Shown piece after piece: positions 33,450-43,035 of a stretch of 64,000 nt of DNA. The translations under genes and the position numbers were made by a program. This stretch comes from Sphingopyxis sp. 113P3 (GTDB taxonomy: Bacteria > Pseudomonadota > Alphaproteobacteria > Sphingomonadales > Sphingomonadaceae), in the NCBI RefSeq assembly GCF_001278035.1, contig NZ_CP009452.1, positions 1,769,501 through 1,833,500 of the forward strand, in the 5' to 3' direction. Within the stretch, counting starts at the first letter, position 1. The number at the start of each line of letters is the position of its first letter. A model generated the notes under the pieces. It ran no database searches and was not told the origin of the DNA. It saw nothing but the letters and a program-made list of their open reading frames with translations.

Positions 33450-34172
33450 ATGATCGATCGCAGGTCGATGCTGGCGGGGCTCGCAAGTGCGGGGGTCTTG
33501 GCCGCGACGGACGCGCGTGCGCAGGTCCCGGGCTGGATCTCGCAGCACCCGCAGGCGCCCACCGCGGCGCCCGTTGACTATCTCGCGGTCGCGCGCGCGC
33601 AGCTTGGGCGCGAGGGCAATCGGATTGCGGTCACCGACCGGGTCGGCATCGTCGATTTCGGGCTTCCCTCCTCGCGGCCGCGCTTTGCGCTCGTTGACAT
33701 GATCGCGGGGCGGATCGATCTGTACCCGGTTACCCATGGCCGCGGTTCGGACCCGCAGCATGATGGCTGGCTCAAGAGTTTTTCCAACACGCCGGGCAGC
33801 CTAGCAACCTCGCGCGGCGCGTACCGCACCAGCGACTATTATTGGGGCGCAAACGGATCGTCGATGCGCCTCGTCGGGCTCGACCCCGACAACAGCAATG
33901 CCGACATGCGCGCAATTGTCGTTCACGGCGCCTGGTACGCCAATCCGTCTCTCATCGCGACGCAGGGCAAGCTTGGACGTAGCGAGGGCTGCTTCGTCTT
34001 CGGCGAGGAATTGCTCCCGCAGATTCTCTACAAGCTCGGTCCCGGACGGCTGTTGTTCGCCGACCGGCTGAGCGCCCCGCCGCCCCAGCCCGTGCTGCCG
34101 CCGCTGCCGGGGACGGAGAATATAGTCCGCACCGGCACGGCAAGCGGGGCATTGCCCGGGACGGCCGACTAA
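33450..34172 (+). CDS. Murein L,D-transpeptidase catalytic domain protein (YkuD_2 type)
   Basis: A 240-residue exported protein. The N-terminus DRRSMLAGLASAGVLA looks like a signal sequence with a twin-arginine-like pair. The catalytic region has VVHGAWYANPSL and GRSEGCFVF, the His and the S-x-GC cysteine of L,D-transpeptidases, with a variant motif typical of the YkuD_2 group. The start could also be a GTG at 33441. It is convergent with a second, larger L,D-transpeptidase gene. Confidence 0.85.
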   Translation: MIDRRSMLAGLASAGVLAATDARAQVPGWISQHPQAPTAAPVDYLAVARAQLGREGNRIAVTDRVGIVDFGLPSSRPRFALVDMIAGRIDLYPVTHGRGSDPQHDGWLKSFSNTPGSLATSRGAYRTSDYYWGANGSSMRLVGLDPDNSNADMRAIVVHGAWYANPSLIATQGKLGRSEGCFVFGEELLPQILYKLGPGRLLFADRLSAPPPQPVLPPLPGTENIVRTGTASGALPGTAD

Positions 34173-34182
34173 AGCGTCGGTG

Positions 34183-34233
34183 GGCTGAGACGAGGCTGCC
34201 GCGAACAGGCCGCTCAGCGCTCCTCAGCCTTTT
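34183..34233 (+). terminator. Terminator-like inverted repeat between the two transpeptidase genes
   Basis: GGCTGAG (34183-34189) pairs with CTCAGCC (34223-34229) across a long GC-rich loop that can fold further, followed by TTTT. Confidence 0.45.
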
Positions 34234-34265
34234 GCCGGATCGAGCGCCCGGCTCCGGATGATCGC

Positions 34266-35660
34266 TTAATAAATCCCCGACATCCCGGGCGCGGCCGCGC
34301 GCGGCGCGCTCGCGGGCGCCGCTGGCCCGGTGGCGGTGACAGTGGGGACCACCTGCGGCGGGGTGGGGGAGACCAGCACCGCGGCGGGGCGGCCCGGCTT
34401 GGTGAAGCTCGCGACGACGGGGGCGTCGCGGCCATAGATATCGGCGAGCTTCTTCACGCCGCCCTTGCCGTCGGGCACGACGGTCCAATAGGCGACATAG
34501 ACGGGGAAGGGCTTGTCAAAGCCGAAGCGCGTCGTCTTGCCGCTGGCGATCGCCTCGCCGAATTCTTCGGGCGACTTTCCTGCGAACATCACTGCCATCA
34601 GGCCCGAGAAATGAAGCGCCTTTTCGGTGCGGATACAGCCGTGGCTGAACGCGCGCTTCTCTGCCGCAAAGGCGCCCTTCGACGGCGTATCGTGAAGGTA
34701 AATGGCGTGCGGGTTCAGCATCTCCATCTTCATCACGCCGAGCGCGTTGCCCGGCCCCGGCTGCTGGACAACCGAAAGCGTGTTGCCCTTTCCGGTCCAG
34801 GTGTAGCCCTGCGCGCGGGCGCGGGCGGGATTGCTGGCGATGGTCGCGCCAATACCCTCGTTGATGATGCTCCGCGGGAGCGTCCACGTCGGGTTGACGA
34901 TGATGCCGGTCGCCAACGGGTTGAGCTGCGGTGTCGGGGTCGAGGGCTTGCCGACGACGGCCTTGTGCGTCGCGATCACGACGCCCTCGTGGACGACGCG
35001 CGTCATATATTCGGGAACATTGCTGACGACATAGCCTGCGCCAAGGTCGCGCGGCATCCACCGCCAGCGCTCCATGTTGACGCGGATAACATCGGCTTCG
35101 GCGGGCGTCTTGGCCGAGGCGAGCGCGGCCTTCAGCAGCGCGAAGGTCGGGTGAACGGGGTTGAGCCCGCCGAGCACGGCGGGAATATCGTTCGCGGTCA
35201 GTGCATAGCTCAAAAGCGGAAGCAGCGGGGTGCTGTCGGCGTCGCTGTCGGTCATGAACCACTGCTTGCGCGCGGCGTTCGGTGTGCGGCCGTCGCGCAG
35301 ATGCGTCGCGAGCAGAAGGAAGCTGTCGGTCGCCACCTTGTCGAGCAGCGCCTGGTTGCCGCTGGCGAGCGCGGCCTTAATCCCCTCGGGATTATAATCC
35401 TTCGGGAAAAGTCCCTCGCCCTCGACCGCCGCGATGAAATCGAGCAGCGCGCGGGCATTGTCTTCGGACCAGCTCGGCAGATTTGCTTCGGCAAGCGTTT
35501 CAACGACGGGGGCGTCGTCGGTGACCTTGTCGGGCTGGAGGATGACCGAATCCTCCTTGACGTCGGTCGGCGCGGTCTGCGCAAGGACCGGGACAGCCGC
35601 GAGTGCGAGCGGGAGAAGGAGCGCCGCAGCAGACGCGGAAAAGGGAGAGATTTTGACCAT
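34266..35660 (-). CDS. L,D-transpeptidase, YcbB/LdtD-like
   Basis: A 464-residue periplasmic enzyme that forms 3-3 cross-links in peptidoglycan. There is a signal peptide (to about residue 28, PVLAQ), a scaffold domain rich in Leu/Ala, and the catalytic YkuD domain with NPHAIYLHDTPSK and FSHGCIRTEKA (catalytic Cys in SHGCIR). The C-terminus is Pro/Ala-rich. YcbB members usually have a PG-binding domain; it is not obvious here. Start 35660 (MVKISPFS); 35678 also possible. Confidence 0.9.
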   Translation of the reverse strand: MVKISPFSASAAALLLPLALAAVPVLAQTAPTDVKEDSVILQPDKVTDDAPVVETLAEANLPSWSEDNARALLDFIAAVEGEGLFPKDYNPEGIKAALASGNQALLDKVATDSFLLLATHLRDGRTPNAARKQWFMTDSDADSTPLLPLLSYALTANDIPAVLGGLNPVHPTFALLKAALASAKTPAEADVIRVNMERWRWMPRDLGAGYVVSNVPEYMTRVVHEGVVIATHKAVVGKPSTPTPQLNPLATGIIVNPTWTLPRSIINEGIGATIASNPARARAQGYTWTGKGNTLSVVQQPGPGNALGVMKMEMLNPHAIYLHDTPSKGAFAAEKRAFSHGCIRTEKALHFSGLMAVMFAGKSPEEFGEAIASGKTTRFGFDKPFPVYVAYWTVVPDGKGGVKKLADIYGRDAPVVASFTKPGRPAAVLVSPTPPQVVPTVTATGPAAPASAPRAAAPGMSGIY

Positions 35661-35811
35661 GGCGCTTGCCATAGCCAAAATGAAAGGGGTTTGGAAGGCG
35701 CGCCGACAGCGCGTGCGGCGCGTTTTTGCGAGCGCAGCGGAGCGAGCAGGGGAGGCCTAACCGCTTAGCATTTCTTCATTTCGCCCGTGGCGCGGGAATG
35801 GCCCTTGCAGG

Positions 35812-37167
35812 CTAGGCGGCGCCGTCCTGCTGCGCGAGCCACTCCTCGAGCCATTTGATCGTATAGTCGCCGTCGATCACGTCGGGCGCGGCAAGCAGCG
35901 CCTGGTGGAGCGGAATATTGGTCTTGACCCCGCTCACCACCATTTCCTCAAGCGCACGGCGCATCCGCATCATGCAGCTTTCGCGCGTGCGGCCGTAGAC
36001 GATGAGCTTGCCGATCATGCTGTCGTAATAGGGCGGGATCGCATAGCCCGCGTAGAGCCCGCTATCGACGCGGACGTGCATGCCGCCTGCGGGGTGATAT
36101 TGGGTGACCTTGCCGGGTGAGGGCAGGAAGCTGCGCGGGTCTTCGGCGTTGATGCGACATTCCATCGCATGACCGCGAAATTCAAGGTCCTCCTGCCGCA
36201 CCGACAGGCCGCGCCCATCGGCGATGCGGATCTGTTCGCGTACGAGATCAAAGCCGGTGATCATCTCGGTCACCGGATGCTCGACCTGGATGCGGGTGTT
36301 CATCTCGATGAAGAAGAACTCGCCATTTTCCCACAGAAACTCGATGGTTCCCGCGCCGCGATAGCCCATCTTGGCCATGGCATCGGCGCAGATCTTGCCC
36401 ATGCGCGCGCGTTCCTCGGCCGAGATGACGGGCGAGGGCGCTTCCTCGAGCACTTTCTGGTGGCGCCGCTGGAGCGAGCAGTCGCGCTCGCCCAGGTGGA
36501 TCGCATTGCCCTGGCCGTCCCCGAATACCTGGAACTCGATGTGGCGCGGGTTACCGAGATATTTTTCCATATAGACGGTCGGATCGCCGAACGCCGCCGC
36601 CGCTTCGGACGAAGCCTGGCCCATCAGGTTTTCAAGGCTCGCCTCGTCGGGCACCACCTTCATGCCGCGTCCGCCGCCGCCCGAGGCGGCCTTGATCAGC
36701 ACCGGATAGCCGATCTCGCGCGCAAGCCTTTTCGTCTCCTCGCCATAGGTGACGGCGCCCGGCGAGCCCGGGACCACCGGCAGGCCGAGTTCGACCGCGG
36801 TGCGCTTCGCTTCGACCTTGTCGCCCATCGTGCGGATATGCTCCGCCTTCGGGCCCACGAAGATCAGACCATGCGCCTCGATGATCTCGGCGAAGCGGGC
36901 GTTTTCGGACAGAAATCCGTAGCCGGGATGAATCGCGTTGGCGTTGGTGACTTCGGCGGCCGAAATGATCGCGGGAATATTGAGATAGCTGTCCTTTGCC
37001 GCGGGCGGGCCGATGCACACCGCCTCGTCGGCAAGGCGGACGTGCATTGCGTCGGCATCGGCGGTCGAATGGACCGCGACGGTCTTGATGCCCATTTCGT
37101 GGCACGCGCGGTGGATGCGCAGCGCGATCTCGCCGCGATTGGCGATCAGAAGTTTCTCGATGCTCAT
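35812..37167 (-). CDS. accC: Acetyl-CoA carboxylase, biotin carboxylase subunit
   Basis: The 451-residue ATP-grasp enzyme carboxylates biotin on AccB. Seen: N-terminal [20 protein letters not shown], glycine-rich ATP loop [32 protein letters not shown], and catalytic region [20 protein letters not shown]. Operon with accB, 8 bp apart, downstream of aroQ. Confidence 0.98.
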   Translation of the reverse strand: MSIEKLLIANRGEIALRIHRACHEMGIKTVAVHSTADADAMHVRLADEAVCIGPPAAKDSYLNIPAIISAAEVTNANAIHPGYGFLSENARFAEIIEAHGLIFVGPKAEHIRTMGDKVEAKRTAVELGLPVVPGSPGAVTYGEETKRLAREIGYPVLIKAASGGGGRGMKVVPDEASLENLMGQASSEAAAAFGDPTVYMEKYLGNPRHIEFQVFGDGQGNAIHLGERDCSLQRRHQKVLEEAPSPVISAEERARMGKICADAMAKMGYRGAGTIEFLWENGEFFFIEMNTRIQVEHPVTEMITGFDLVREQIRIADGRGLSVRQEDLEFRGHAMECRINAEDPRSFLPSPGKVTQYHPAGGMHVRVDSGLYAGYAIPPYYDSMIGKLIVYGRTRESCMMRMRRALEEMVVSGVKTNIPLHQALLAAPDVIDGDYTIKWLEEWLAQQDGAA

Positions 37168-37175
37168 GGGCTGAA

Positions 37176-37661
37176 TCAGCCGATAGTGAACAGCGGCTGG
37201 TCGAACTCGACCGGCTGGCTGTTCTCGACATGCACCGCCTGAAGCGTGCCCGACCTCGGCGCGGTGATCGGGTTCATCACCTTCATCGCTTCGATGATGA
37301 GGATGGTGTCGCCTTCCTTCACCGCCGCGCCTGCGCTCGCAAAATTGGGCGCGCCAGGCTCGGGTGCAAGATAGACGGTGCCGACCATCGGCGAACGAAC
37401 TGCATCGGCAAAGGCATCGGCAGCGGGCGCTGCGGGAGCTGCCGCGGGAGCGGCCGGCGCAGCCGGGGCTGCGGGCGCAGCGGCGGCGGGAGGGGCGTAT
37501 GCCATCGGTGCGGCGGCCGCGGTCAGGGTGCGCGCCACGCGCACCTTGCGATCGCCATCCTCGACCTCGATTTCCGAAAGCTGCGTGTCGTCGAGCAGTT
37601 CGGCAAGCGCGCGCACGAAGGCCGGATCGATGTTGATGCCCTGCTCTTTATGGTCACCCAT
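37176..37661 (-). CDS. accB: Acetyl-CoA carboxylase, biotin carboxyl carrier protein
   Basis: A 161-residue biotin carrier with an N-terminal helical region, an Ala/Pro-rich linker (about residues 48-80), and a C-terminal biotinyl domain whose EAMKVMN motif carries the biotinylated lysine. Delivers carboxybiotin between AccC and AccAD in fatty-acid synthesis. Confidence 0.98.
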   Translation of the reverse strand: MGDHKEQGINIDPAFVRALAELLDDTQLSEIEVEDGDRKVRVARTLTAAAAPMAYAPPAAAAPAAPAAPAAPAAAPAAPAADAFADAVRSPMVGTVYLAPEPGAPNFASAGAAVKEGDTILIIEAMKVMNPITAPRSGTLQAVHVENSQPVEFDQPLFTIG

Positions 37662-37730
37662 TTGTATTTTCCTGTTGTTGCGGCGCCGGATCGGAGGCGC
37701 CCTGACCCCTATTTATGATCGCGCCTCTTG

Positions 37731-38195
37731 TCAGAAGCGCGCGGCGGCGTCCAGCGCCAGCGTGTAACTCTCGGCGCCGTGCCCCGCGAAATGAGCGGCC
37801 GCTGCCATCCCCACATAGCTGATATGACGAAATTTTTCGCGCTTCATCGGGTCCGAGAGATGAACCTCGATCACCGGCACCTTGATCGACTTGATCGCGT
37901 CGTGGATCGCGATCGAGGTGTGGGTATAGCCGCCCGCATTGAGAAGCACGGCTTTCGCGCCGGCGACATAGGCCTCGTGCAGCCAGTCGATGAGTACGCC
38001 TTCATGGTTCGTCTGGCGGCATTCGAGCGAAAGGCCGAGCTTTTCCGCCTGTGCCTCGAGGCGGGCGTGAATGTCATTGAGCGTGTCATGGCCGTAAATC
38101 TCGGGCTCGCGCGTGCCGAGCAGGTTGAGATTGGGGCCGGAGAGGACGTAGACGATGGGCTTGTCGGTCAAAAGGCGGGCTTTCGGTTGCGGCAA
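37731..38195 (-). CDS. aroQ: 3-dehydroquinate dehydratase, type II
   Basis: Third step of the shikimate pathway. The 154-residue product has [19 protein letters not shown], the catalytic Tyr loop, [33 protein letters not shown] and VIEVHLSD, all type II signatures. No ATG is in frame upstream of the core. TTG at 38195 (GGGGGAG 3-9 bp upstream) is the best start, but it lies so close to the -10 box that another TTG at 38171 is possible. Leads aroQ-accB-accC. Confidence 0.95.
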   Translation of the reverse strand: MPQPKARLLTDKPIVYVLSGPNLNLLGTREPEIYGHDTLNDIHARLEAQAEKLGLSLECRQTNHEGVLIDWLHEAYVAGAKAVLLNAGGYTHTSIAIHDAIKSIKVPVIEVHLSDPMKREKFRHISYVGMAAAAHFAGHGAESYTLALDAAARF

Positions 38196-38206
38196 ATCAC
38201 GCTCCC

Positions 38207-38234
38207 CCTATATGGGCTGCTTGGCAAAAGGCAA
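38207..38234 (-). promoter_or_regulatory. Candidate promoter of aroQ-accBC
   Basis: On the minus strand TTGCCT (38234-38229), 16-bp spacer, TATAGG (38212-38207). Only 54 bp separate aroQ and thiS, so the divergent promoters overlap and there is no space for a TPP riboswitch before thiS. Confidence 0.5.
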
Positions 38235-38249
38235 AGCAAGGGTGCAGCG

Positions 38250-38450
38250 GTGATTTCGATCGTCCTCAACGGCGAACAGCGGCAGGTGCGCAGCGGCAGC
38301 ATTGCCGATCTCGTCGCCTCGCTGGGACTCGATGTGAAGAAGGTCGCGGTCGAGCGCAATCGGGAGATCGTGCCGCGCTCGACGCTCGCCGATGTCGCGC
38401 TCGCCGAGGGCGATGTCCTGGAAATCGTCCATTTCGTTGGAGGCGGCTGA
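38250..38450 (+). CDS. thiS: Sulfur carrier protein ThiS
   Basis: A 66-residue ubiquitin-fold sulfur carrier ending in the required Gly-Gly (EIVHFVGGG). The C-terminal glycine is converted to thiocarboxylate and passes sulfur to ThiG for thiazole synthesis. The GTG at 38250 with an AAGCAAGGG before it is the start; downstream is a VOC gene overlapping by 1 bp. Confidence 0.92.
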   Translation: MISIVLNGEQRQVRSGSIADLVASLGLDVKKVAVERNREIVPRSTLADVALAEGDVLEIVHFVGGG

Positions 38451-38806
38451 TGGCCGCTGCGAGGATCGTACCCAATCGCTACACCGGCGATGCCGGGGCG
38501 GGGGCAAGCTTCTTCAACGATGTGCTGGGGCTCGAAACCGCGATGGCGATGGATTTCATCACCATCTATCGTTCGCCCGCGCAGCCGATGGCGCAGATCA
38601 GCATCCTCAGCGAAGACCCCTCGGGCCTGCGTCCCGCCTATTCGGTCGGGGTCGACGACGTCGATGCGGTCCACGCGCGCGCCATCGAGGCGGGGCACGA
38701 GATCGTTTATGCCCTGCGCGACGAGCCCTGGGGTGTCCGTCGCTTCTTCGTTCGCGATCCGCTCGGCGACATTGCGAATATCGTACAGAATAAGGATCGA
38801 GTGTGA
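38450..38806 (+). CDS. VOC-superfamily (glyoxalase-like) protein
   Basis: A 118-residue single-domain vicinal-oxygen-chelate protein: [17 protein letters not shown] near the start, and [18 protein letters not shown] at the end with the DPxG-N pattern. Metal ligands cannot be fixed confidently. The start ATG overlaps the thiS stop (TGATG), and the gene overlaps thiG by 4 bp, so it is in the middle of a thiazole operon. No role in thiamine synthesis is established for it. Confidence 0.85.
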   Translation: MAAARIVPNRYTGDAGAGASFFNDVLGLETAMAMDFITIYRSPAQPMAQISILSEDPSGLRPAYSVGVDDVDAVHARAIEAGHEIVYALRDEPWGVRRFFVRDPLGDIANIVQNKDRV

Positions 38807-39579
38807 GCAGTATCGACAGTTGGAGCGTTGCCGGGCGGACATTCACCTCGCGGCTGATCATCGGCACCGGGAAGTACAAGGATTTCGAGCAGAATGCGGC
38901 CGCGGTCGAGGCCTCGGGGGCCGAGATCGTCACCGTCGCGGTGCGCCGGGTCAATGTGTCCGATCCAGCCGCGCCGATGCTCACCGACTATATCGACCCC
39001 AAAAAGATCACCTACCTGCCGAACACCGCCGGCTGCTTCAACGCCGACGACGCGATCCGCACGCTAAGGCTCGCGCGCGAGGCGGGGGGATGGGACCTGG
39101 TGAAGCTCGAGGTGCTCGGCGAGGCAAAGACGCTCTATCCCAATATGCGCGAGACCCTTGAGGCCACCGAAGTGCTCGCCAAGGAAGGCTTTTTGCCAAT
39201 GGTTTATTGCGTCGATGATCCGATCGCGGCGAAGCAGCTCGAGGACGCCGGTGCCGTTGCCATCATGCCGCTTGGCGCGCCGATCGGGTCGGGGCTCGGC
39301 ATCCAGAACCGCGTCACGATCCGCCTGATCGTCGAGGGCGCCTCGGTGCCGGTGCTTGTCGATGCTGGCGTCGGCACCGCAAGCGACGCGGCGGTGGCGA
39401 TGGAACTTGGCTGCGACGGCGTGCTGATGAACACTGCGATCGCCGAGGCAAAGGATCCCGTTCGCATGGCGCGCGCGATGAAGCTCGCGGTCGAAGCGGG
39501 ACGCGATGCCTATCTTGCAGGGCGGATGGGCCAGCGCCGCTACGCTGATCCATCGAGCCCACTCGCCGGGTTGATCTAG
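38803..39579 (+). CDS. thiG: Thiazole synthase ThiG
   Basis: The 258-residue TIM-barrel enzyme forms the thiazole phosphate from DXP, glycine imine and ThiS-thiocarboxylate. Landmarks are [58 protein letters not shown] (Schiff-base lysine) and the phosphate-binding [20 protein letters not shown]. The GTG at 38803 overlaps the VOC stop (GTGA). Confidence 0.97.
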   Translation: MSSIDSWSVAGRTFTSRLIIGTGKYKDFEQNAAAVEASGAEIVTVAVRRVNVSDPAAPMLTDYIDPKKITYLPNTAGCFNADDAIRTLRLAREAGGWDLVKLEVLGEAKTLYPNMRETLEATEVLAKEGFLPMVYCVDDPIAAKQLEDAGAVAIMPLGAPIGSGLGIQNRVTIRLIVEGASVPVLVDAGVGTASDAAVAMELGCDGVLMNTAIAEAKDPVRMARAMKLAVEAGRDAYLAGRMGQRRYADPSSPLAGLI

Positions 39580-39685
39580 ATTAATTTTCGCCTTTTTGGT
39601 GGGGCGCTCAGGCGGAACACTGACGGCCCGGACTCGTTGATCTGTCGTGAGGCATGTGCCTCGTTCCAGCCAAGGAGATCTCCCC

Positions 39686-39868
39686 GTGGGTGAATTCAAG
39701 GACAAAACGAAAGGCCTCGCCAACGAAGCCGCCGGCAATGCCAAGCAGGCGGTTGGCGACGCGACTGACAATGAGCGCCTGCGCGCCGAAGGCGCAGCGC
39801 AGGAAAGGAAGGGCGAAGCCCAGAACCTGACCGGCAAGGTCAAGGGCGCGCTTGGCGACAAGATCTGA
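39686..39868 (+). CDS. CsbD-family stress protein
   Basis: A 60-residue, very polar, helical protein (GEFKDKTKGLANEAAGNAKQ ... GKVKGALGDKI) matching the CsbD family of general stress proteins. GTG start at 39686 with AAGGAGA spaced 7 bp. Cytoplasmic; molecular function unknown. A strong terminator follows. A longer frame from 39647 is less likely. Confidence 0.9.
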   Translation: MGEFKDKTKGLANEAAGNAKQAVGDATDNERLRAEGAAQERKGEAQNLTGKVKGALGDKI

Positions 39869-39893
39869 CGCGGCCTCCCTCGATTGAAAATAA

Positions 39894-39923
39894 AGGCCTC
39901 CGGCAAAGCTCGGGGGCCTTTTT
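39894..39923. terminator. Bidirectional terminator between csbD-like gene and DUF1254 gene
   Basis: AGGCCTCCG / CGGGGGCCT (one G-U pair) with an 8-nt loop, followed by TTTTT on the plus strand and preceded by an A-rich stretch for the minus strand. Confidence 0.88.
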
Positions 39924-39939
39924 CATATAGCCTGTCCGA

Positions 39940-41337
39940 TCAGGGCAGCCGCCGGAGGGGCGGCGGCGTCCAGCGACCATCGAGCGCTTCGCGCCGCGGC
40001 AGGTAGAGGCGCAGGTTCATCGTGAAGGGCCCGTCGGGGGCCGGCAGCCAATTGGCCTCCCTTTCAGCGCCGGGGTTCTCGTTCTGGATAAAGAGATCGA
40101 GCGAGCCGTCTGCGTTGAAGTGAAGCTTGTCGCGGTCGCCGATCGCAAAGCGGTCGATCGGATTGGCTACGAAGAACTGGTCGGCCCCATACATGGTCAG
40201 CGACCAGAAGGCGTCGGCGGGCGGGAGGTTCTCCTTGTCAAAATGAAGGACATAGCGCGCTGCGCCGGTGAGGAGCTTCCCCTCGCCATCGAGCGGAACC
40301 ATCGGATAGATGGCCTCTTCGGGCGGCAGGGCGCCAAGCCCCGCAAAGCCTATGAAGGCGCGCTGGAGATAGTCGTTCCCGTAGACGCCGAGCGCATTCC
40401 CGAGTGCGACCCAGCCATTTTTGGTGAGGCTGAGGCCCCGGCGCCTTTCGGCGATGCGCCGATAGGCATCGGCCGCGGCGCGGGTGAGCCCGCGCTCGAC
40501 CGCAGGGTCCGCGGCGGCAAGATCGAAGCTTTGCCCCGGCACCAGCCCGATACGCTCCATGCGCAGCAGCATCGCATAGTCGCTCGCGTGCGGCGGGTTG
40601 CGCTTCAGCGTCTCGGCAAAGAGCGCAAAGAAAGCGGCGGGCGTCATCCGCGCGACCTGATCGGCGGGCGGGGTCTTCATGTCGACACCGGGGTCGAAGC
40701 TCACCTCCTGTGCGGGGCGGGATTTTCCCGATTGCGACAAGGGCGCAGCGGCGAACCCGGCCTGCAGCGCATGCACATGATCATAGTCGGCAGCGCCATT
40801 GGTCTGGATACGCCCGATGATCCATCCCTGCTCGGTGGGGCTGCGGAGCATCCGCACGCCCTTGGGGAGCTTTCCCGCCCAGCGCGGGCCGACGAGCGCG
40901 ACGGTGCCGCCGCCGTTTCCCGTCGTTCGCGTGCCGAGTGCTGCGAACACTTCGGTCCACATGTCCATGATGGGGACCACATGATAGCGCCCCGCGGTGT
41001 CCGGCAGCGTCAAGAGCAGCGGTTCCTTGCCGACATCGAACCAGAGGGTCGAATAGAGGGTGTCGGCGTTCGGCCGCACGACATCCTTGAAACTTGCGTC
41101 GGGGTAGGCCTTCATGTGGGCGAACTGATTCATCGGCGCGCGCATGCGGTCCCCGCCGGCATTGGTCGAGACGCGGCGCGTGACCTCCATGAGCACCATC
41201 GGATAGGCGTAGGTATAGGCCTCAAGGCCGATGGCGTAGGCGTCTTCTTCGGTCACGGGCGCTGTCTCAGGCGCGGCTTTCACCGGTCCGGTGAGAAGCG
41301 CTGCTGCCATCGCGGCAAGGGCAAGAAGCATTTTCAT
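39940..41337 (-). CDS. DUF1254/DUF1214 exported protein
   Basis: A 465-residue periplasmic protein. Signal peptide about residues 1-21 (LLTGPVKAA). DUF1254 region (EAYTYAYPMVLMEVTRR, FKDVVRPNADTLYSTLWFDV, YHVVPIMDMWTEVFAALGTR) and C-terminal DUF1214 region (PADAFWSLTMYGADQFFVAN, NWLPAPDGPFTMNLRLYLP). This two-domain arrangement is common, but biochemical function is unknown. Divergent from a Crp/Fnr-type regulator. Confidence 0.92.
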   Translation of the reverse strand: MKMLLALAAMAAALLTGPVKAAPETAPVTEEDAYAIGLEAYTYAYPMVLMEVTRRVSTNAGGDRMRAPMNQFAHMKAYPDASFKDVVRPNADTLYSTLWFDVGKEPLLLTLPDTAGRYHVVPIMDMWTEVFAALGTRTTGNGGGTVALVGPRWAGKLPKGVRMLRSPTEQGWIIGRIQTNGAADYDHVHALQAGFAAAPLSQSGKSRPAQEVSFDPGVDMKTPPADQVARMTPAAFFALFAETLKRNPPHASDYAMLLRMERIGLVPGQSFDLAAADPAVERGLTRAAADAYRRIAERRRGLSLTKNGWVALGNALGVYGNDYLQRAFIGFAGLGALPPEEAIYPMVPLDGEGKLLTGAARYVLHFDKENLPPADAFWSLTMYGADQFFVANPIDRFAIGDRDKLHFNADGSLDLFIQNENPGAEREANWLPAPDGPFTMNLRLYLPRREALDGRWTPPPLRRLP

Positions 41338-41389
41338 GGCGCATGGGTCTCCTCTCGGGCCTCGCGTACACGCCCTTCACCGCCAAGTC

Positions 41390-41405
41390 TGTCAGCGAGC
41401 CGACA
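41390..41405. promoter_or_regulatory. TGTC-N8-GACA inverted repeat between DUF1254 gene and crp-like gene
   Basis: TGTCAGCGAGCCGACA: outer TGTC/GACA perfect, inner GC/GC also matched. It lies in the divergent intergenic region. Spacing resembles Crp/Fnr sites, but half-sites are not TTGAT or TGTGA, so this is tentative. Confidence 0.3.
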
Positions 41406-41462
41406 ATCTCTACTGGGAATCTATCGCGCACCCCCTAAAACGGCGAGGGAAGGGGAGTGGAT

Positions 41463-42197
41463 ATGCGAGCGAGGCTCGAGGCCGACCGATCGCAGGGCCG
41501 TTGGGGCAAGGAGGAGCGAATAGAGGCGCTTCGTCTTTGCCCGCTTTTTTGCAACTGGCCCGAGGCGCGGCTTATCGAGCTCGGCGCAGTCGCCCGCGCC
41601 CAATTTTACGCGCGCGGCGCCGACATAGGCGCGCAAAGGGCGCAGCGCCGCGAGGTGATTGTCGTCGCCGAGGGCGGCGTCGAGATCTGCAGCGCTTCTG
41701 CCGAGGGCAAGCGCTTCGTCCTCGGTCTTGCCGGCGCGCCCGACGTGCTTGCACTGGTGCTGCTTTTCTCGAAGGTGCGACTGCCTTACGAATTCCGGGC
41801 CTATTCCGAGAGCGTGCTGCTCCACCTGCCGTGCGATGCGCTGACCGCAATCCTTGATGCTGAGCCTATCCTCTGGCGCGACGTCGCACTCCTCCTTTGC
41901 ACCCGGCACGGCGACAGTCTGCGCCTTCTCCACGACCAGACGCTCGGCTCGCTCGAACAGCGGATGGCGGCGACGCTGGCTCAGCTTGGACGGATTCACG
42001 GCATCGCGGCGCAAGGGGGCACCGAAGTCGGGCTCCGGCTGCCGCAGGAGCAACTGGGCGCGATGCTCGGGGTCACGCGGCAGAGCGTCAACCGCGTGCT
42101 GCGCGGCATGGAGCGCGCCGACTTGATCGCGATCGATTACAACCGCATCACGATCCGTGACGTCGCCGCGCTCGAGGCAATCGCGCGGGAGGGCTAA
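41463..42197 (+). CDS. Crp/Fnr-family transcriptional regulator
   Basis: A 244-residue regulator: cyclic-nucleotide-like beta-roll (about 30-140), dimerisation helix, and HTH LPQEQLGAMLGVTRQSVNRV followed by LRGMERADLIAIDYNRITIRD. The N-terminal pair CPLFCNWP lacks the four-cysteine FNR iron-sulfur layout. Starts GTG 41457 or ATG 41463 (AGGGGAG 6 bp upstream favours the ATG). Effector unknown. Confidence 0.9.
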   Translation: MRARLEADRSQGRWGKEERIEALRLCPLFCNWPEARLIELGAVARAQFYARGADIGAQRAQRREVIVVAEGGVEICSASAEGKRFVLGLAGAPDVLALVLLFSKVRLPYEFRAYSESVLLHLPCDALTAILDAEPILWRDVALLLCTRHGDSLRLLHDQTLGSLEQRMAATLAQLGRIHGIAAQGGTEVGLRLPQEQLGAMLGVTRQSVNRVLRGMERADLIAIDYNRITIRDVAALEAIAREG

Positions 42198-42201
42198 TGC
42201 C

Positions 42202-42948
42202 TCAGCGACCGCCCGAGGCGACGATGTCGACGTCGGTCATTCCGCCGTCGCGGCGCAGCATCACGACATAGGCAAGATCGCCCTTGGTGCCGCCGAGCAT
42301 ATGCTCGTTGCCGCGCACGCGGTGATCGCTCGTATAGCCTGCACGCACCGCCATCGTGTGATAATAGTCGAGCACGCCCTGGATCGATGCGGCGGTCTGG
42401 AAATTGACAACGCGGATGTTGCACTTGCCGCCGTCGACGCCCGCCGCCTCGCGCAGCGTCGCGCGCGGATAGACCGGGAAGGCCGCGGGCATGCGGTCCG
42501 CCCAGCCGTTGGAGTAGGTGAGCTTCGCATCGCAGCTGCCCTTGGTCTGCTCGCGCGCGAGCGCGCCGATGGTGACGGCGCGCTTGGAAGCGCAGTCGCC
42601 CGCGCAGCCTTCCTCCATTGGGAGCGCCTTGGGTGCGGCGAGTAGTTTGCCCGCCTTCATCGCCGCTGCCGCCTCGGCAGCGGTCGCAGCCTTGCCGGCA
42701 GCGACGCCGGGGACACCGCCGTCGACCGGACGATTGCCCGGTCCCACCGCGTTGCGATTGGCCTGCCCTGCAAGCTTGGGGTCGACCATGATCTTGTCTT
42801 CAAGCGCGCCCTTGATCGCGGGATCGGCGCCCGTCAGCCCATCGTCGAGCGGCGCGAGATCGGCCTTCTCGGGATTGTCCCGGCAGCCGGCGAGCCCGGC
42901 GGTCGCGATCAGCAAACCGGCAACGAGCCATTTTCCCCGCAAGATCAT
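42202..42948 (-). CDS. Hypothetical lipoprotein
   Basis: A 248-residue protein with lipobox LIATAGLAGC (lipidated Cys at about residue 22), an Ala/Gly-rich middle, and a C-terminal folded region (FPVYPRATLREAAGVDGGKC, VLDYYHTMAVRAGYTSDHRV) resembling stress-response lipoproteins with a YhfG/DUF-type fold; four cysteines (EEGCAGDC, GSCD, GKC) may form disulphides. No family assigned. Convergent with the Crp-like gene, 4 bp gap. Confidence 0.7.
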   Translation of the reverse strand: MILRGKWLVAGLLIATAGLAGCRDNPEKADLAPLDDGLTGADPAIKGALEDKIMVDPKLAGQANRNAVGPGNRPVDGGVPGVAAGKAATAAEAAAAMKAGKLLAAPKALPMEEGCAGDCASKRAVTIGALAREQTKGSCDAKLTYSNGWADRMPAAFPVYPRATLREAAGVDGGKCNIRVVNFQTAASIQGVLDYYHTMAVRAGYTSDHRVRGNEHMLGGTKGDLAYVVMLRRDGGMTDVDIVASGGR

Positions 42949-43035
42949 CGCTAACACTCCCTTAATCTTTCATCCGGACTAGCCGAAGTCTGGTTAAGAA
43001 GATGTGAGGAAAAAGCGTTAACCGGTAAGGCTTTG

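Noticed and set aside
38196..38249. TPP riboswitch before thiS
   Set aside because: Only 54 bp separate the divergent genes, too short for a THI element.
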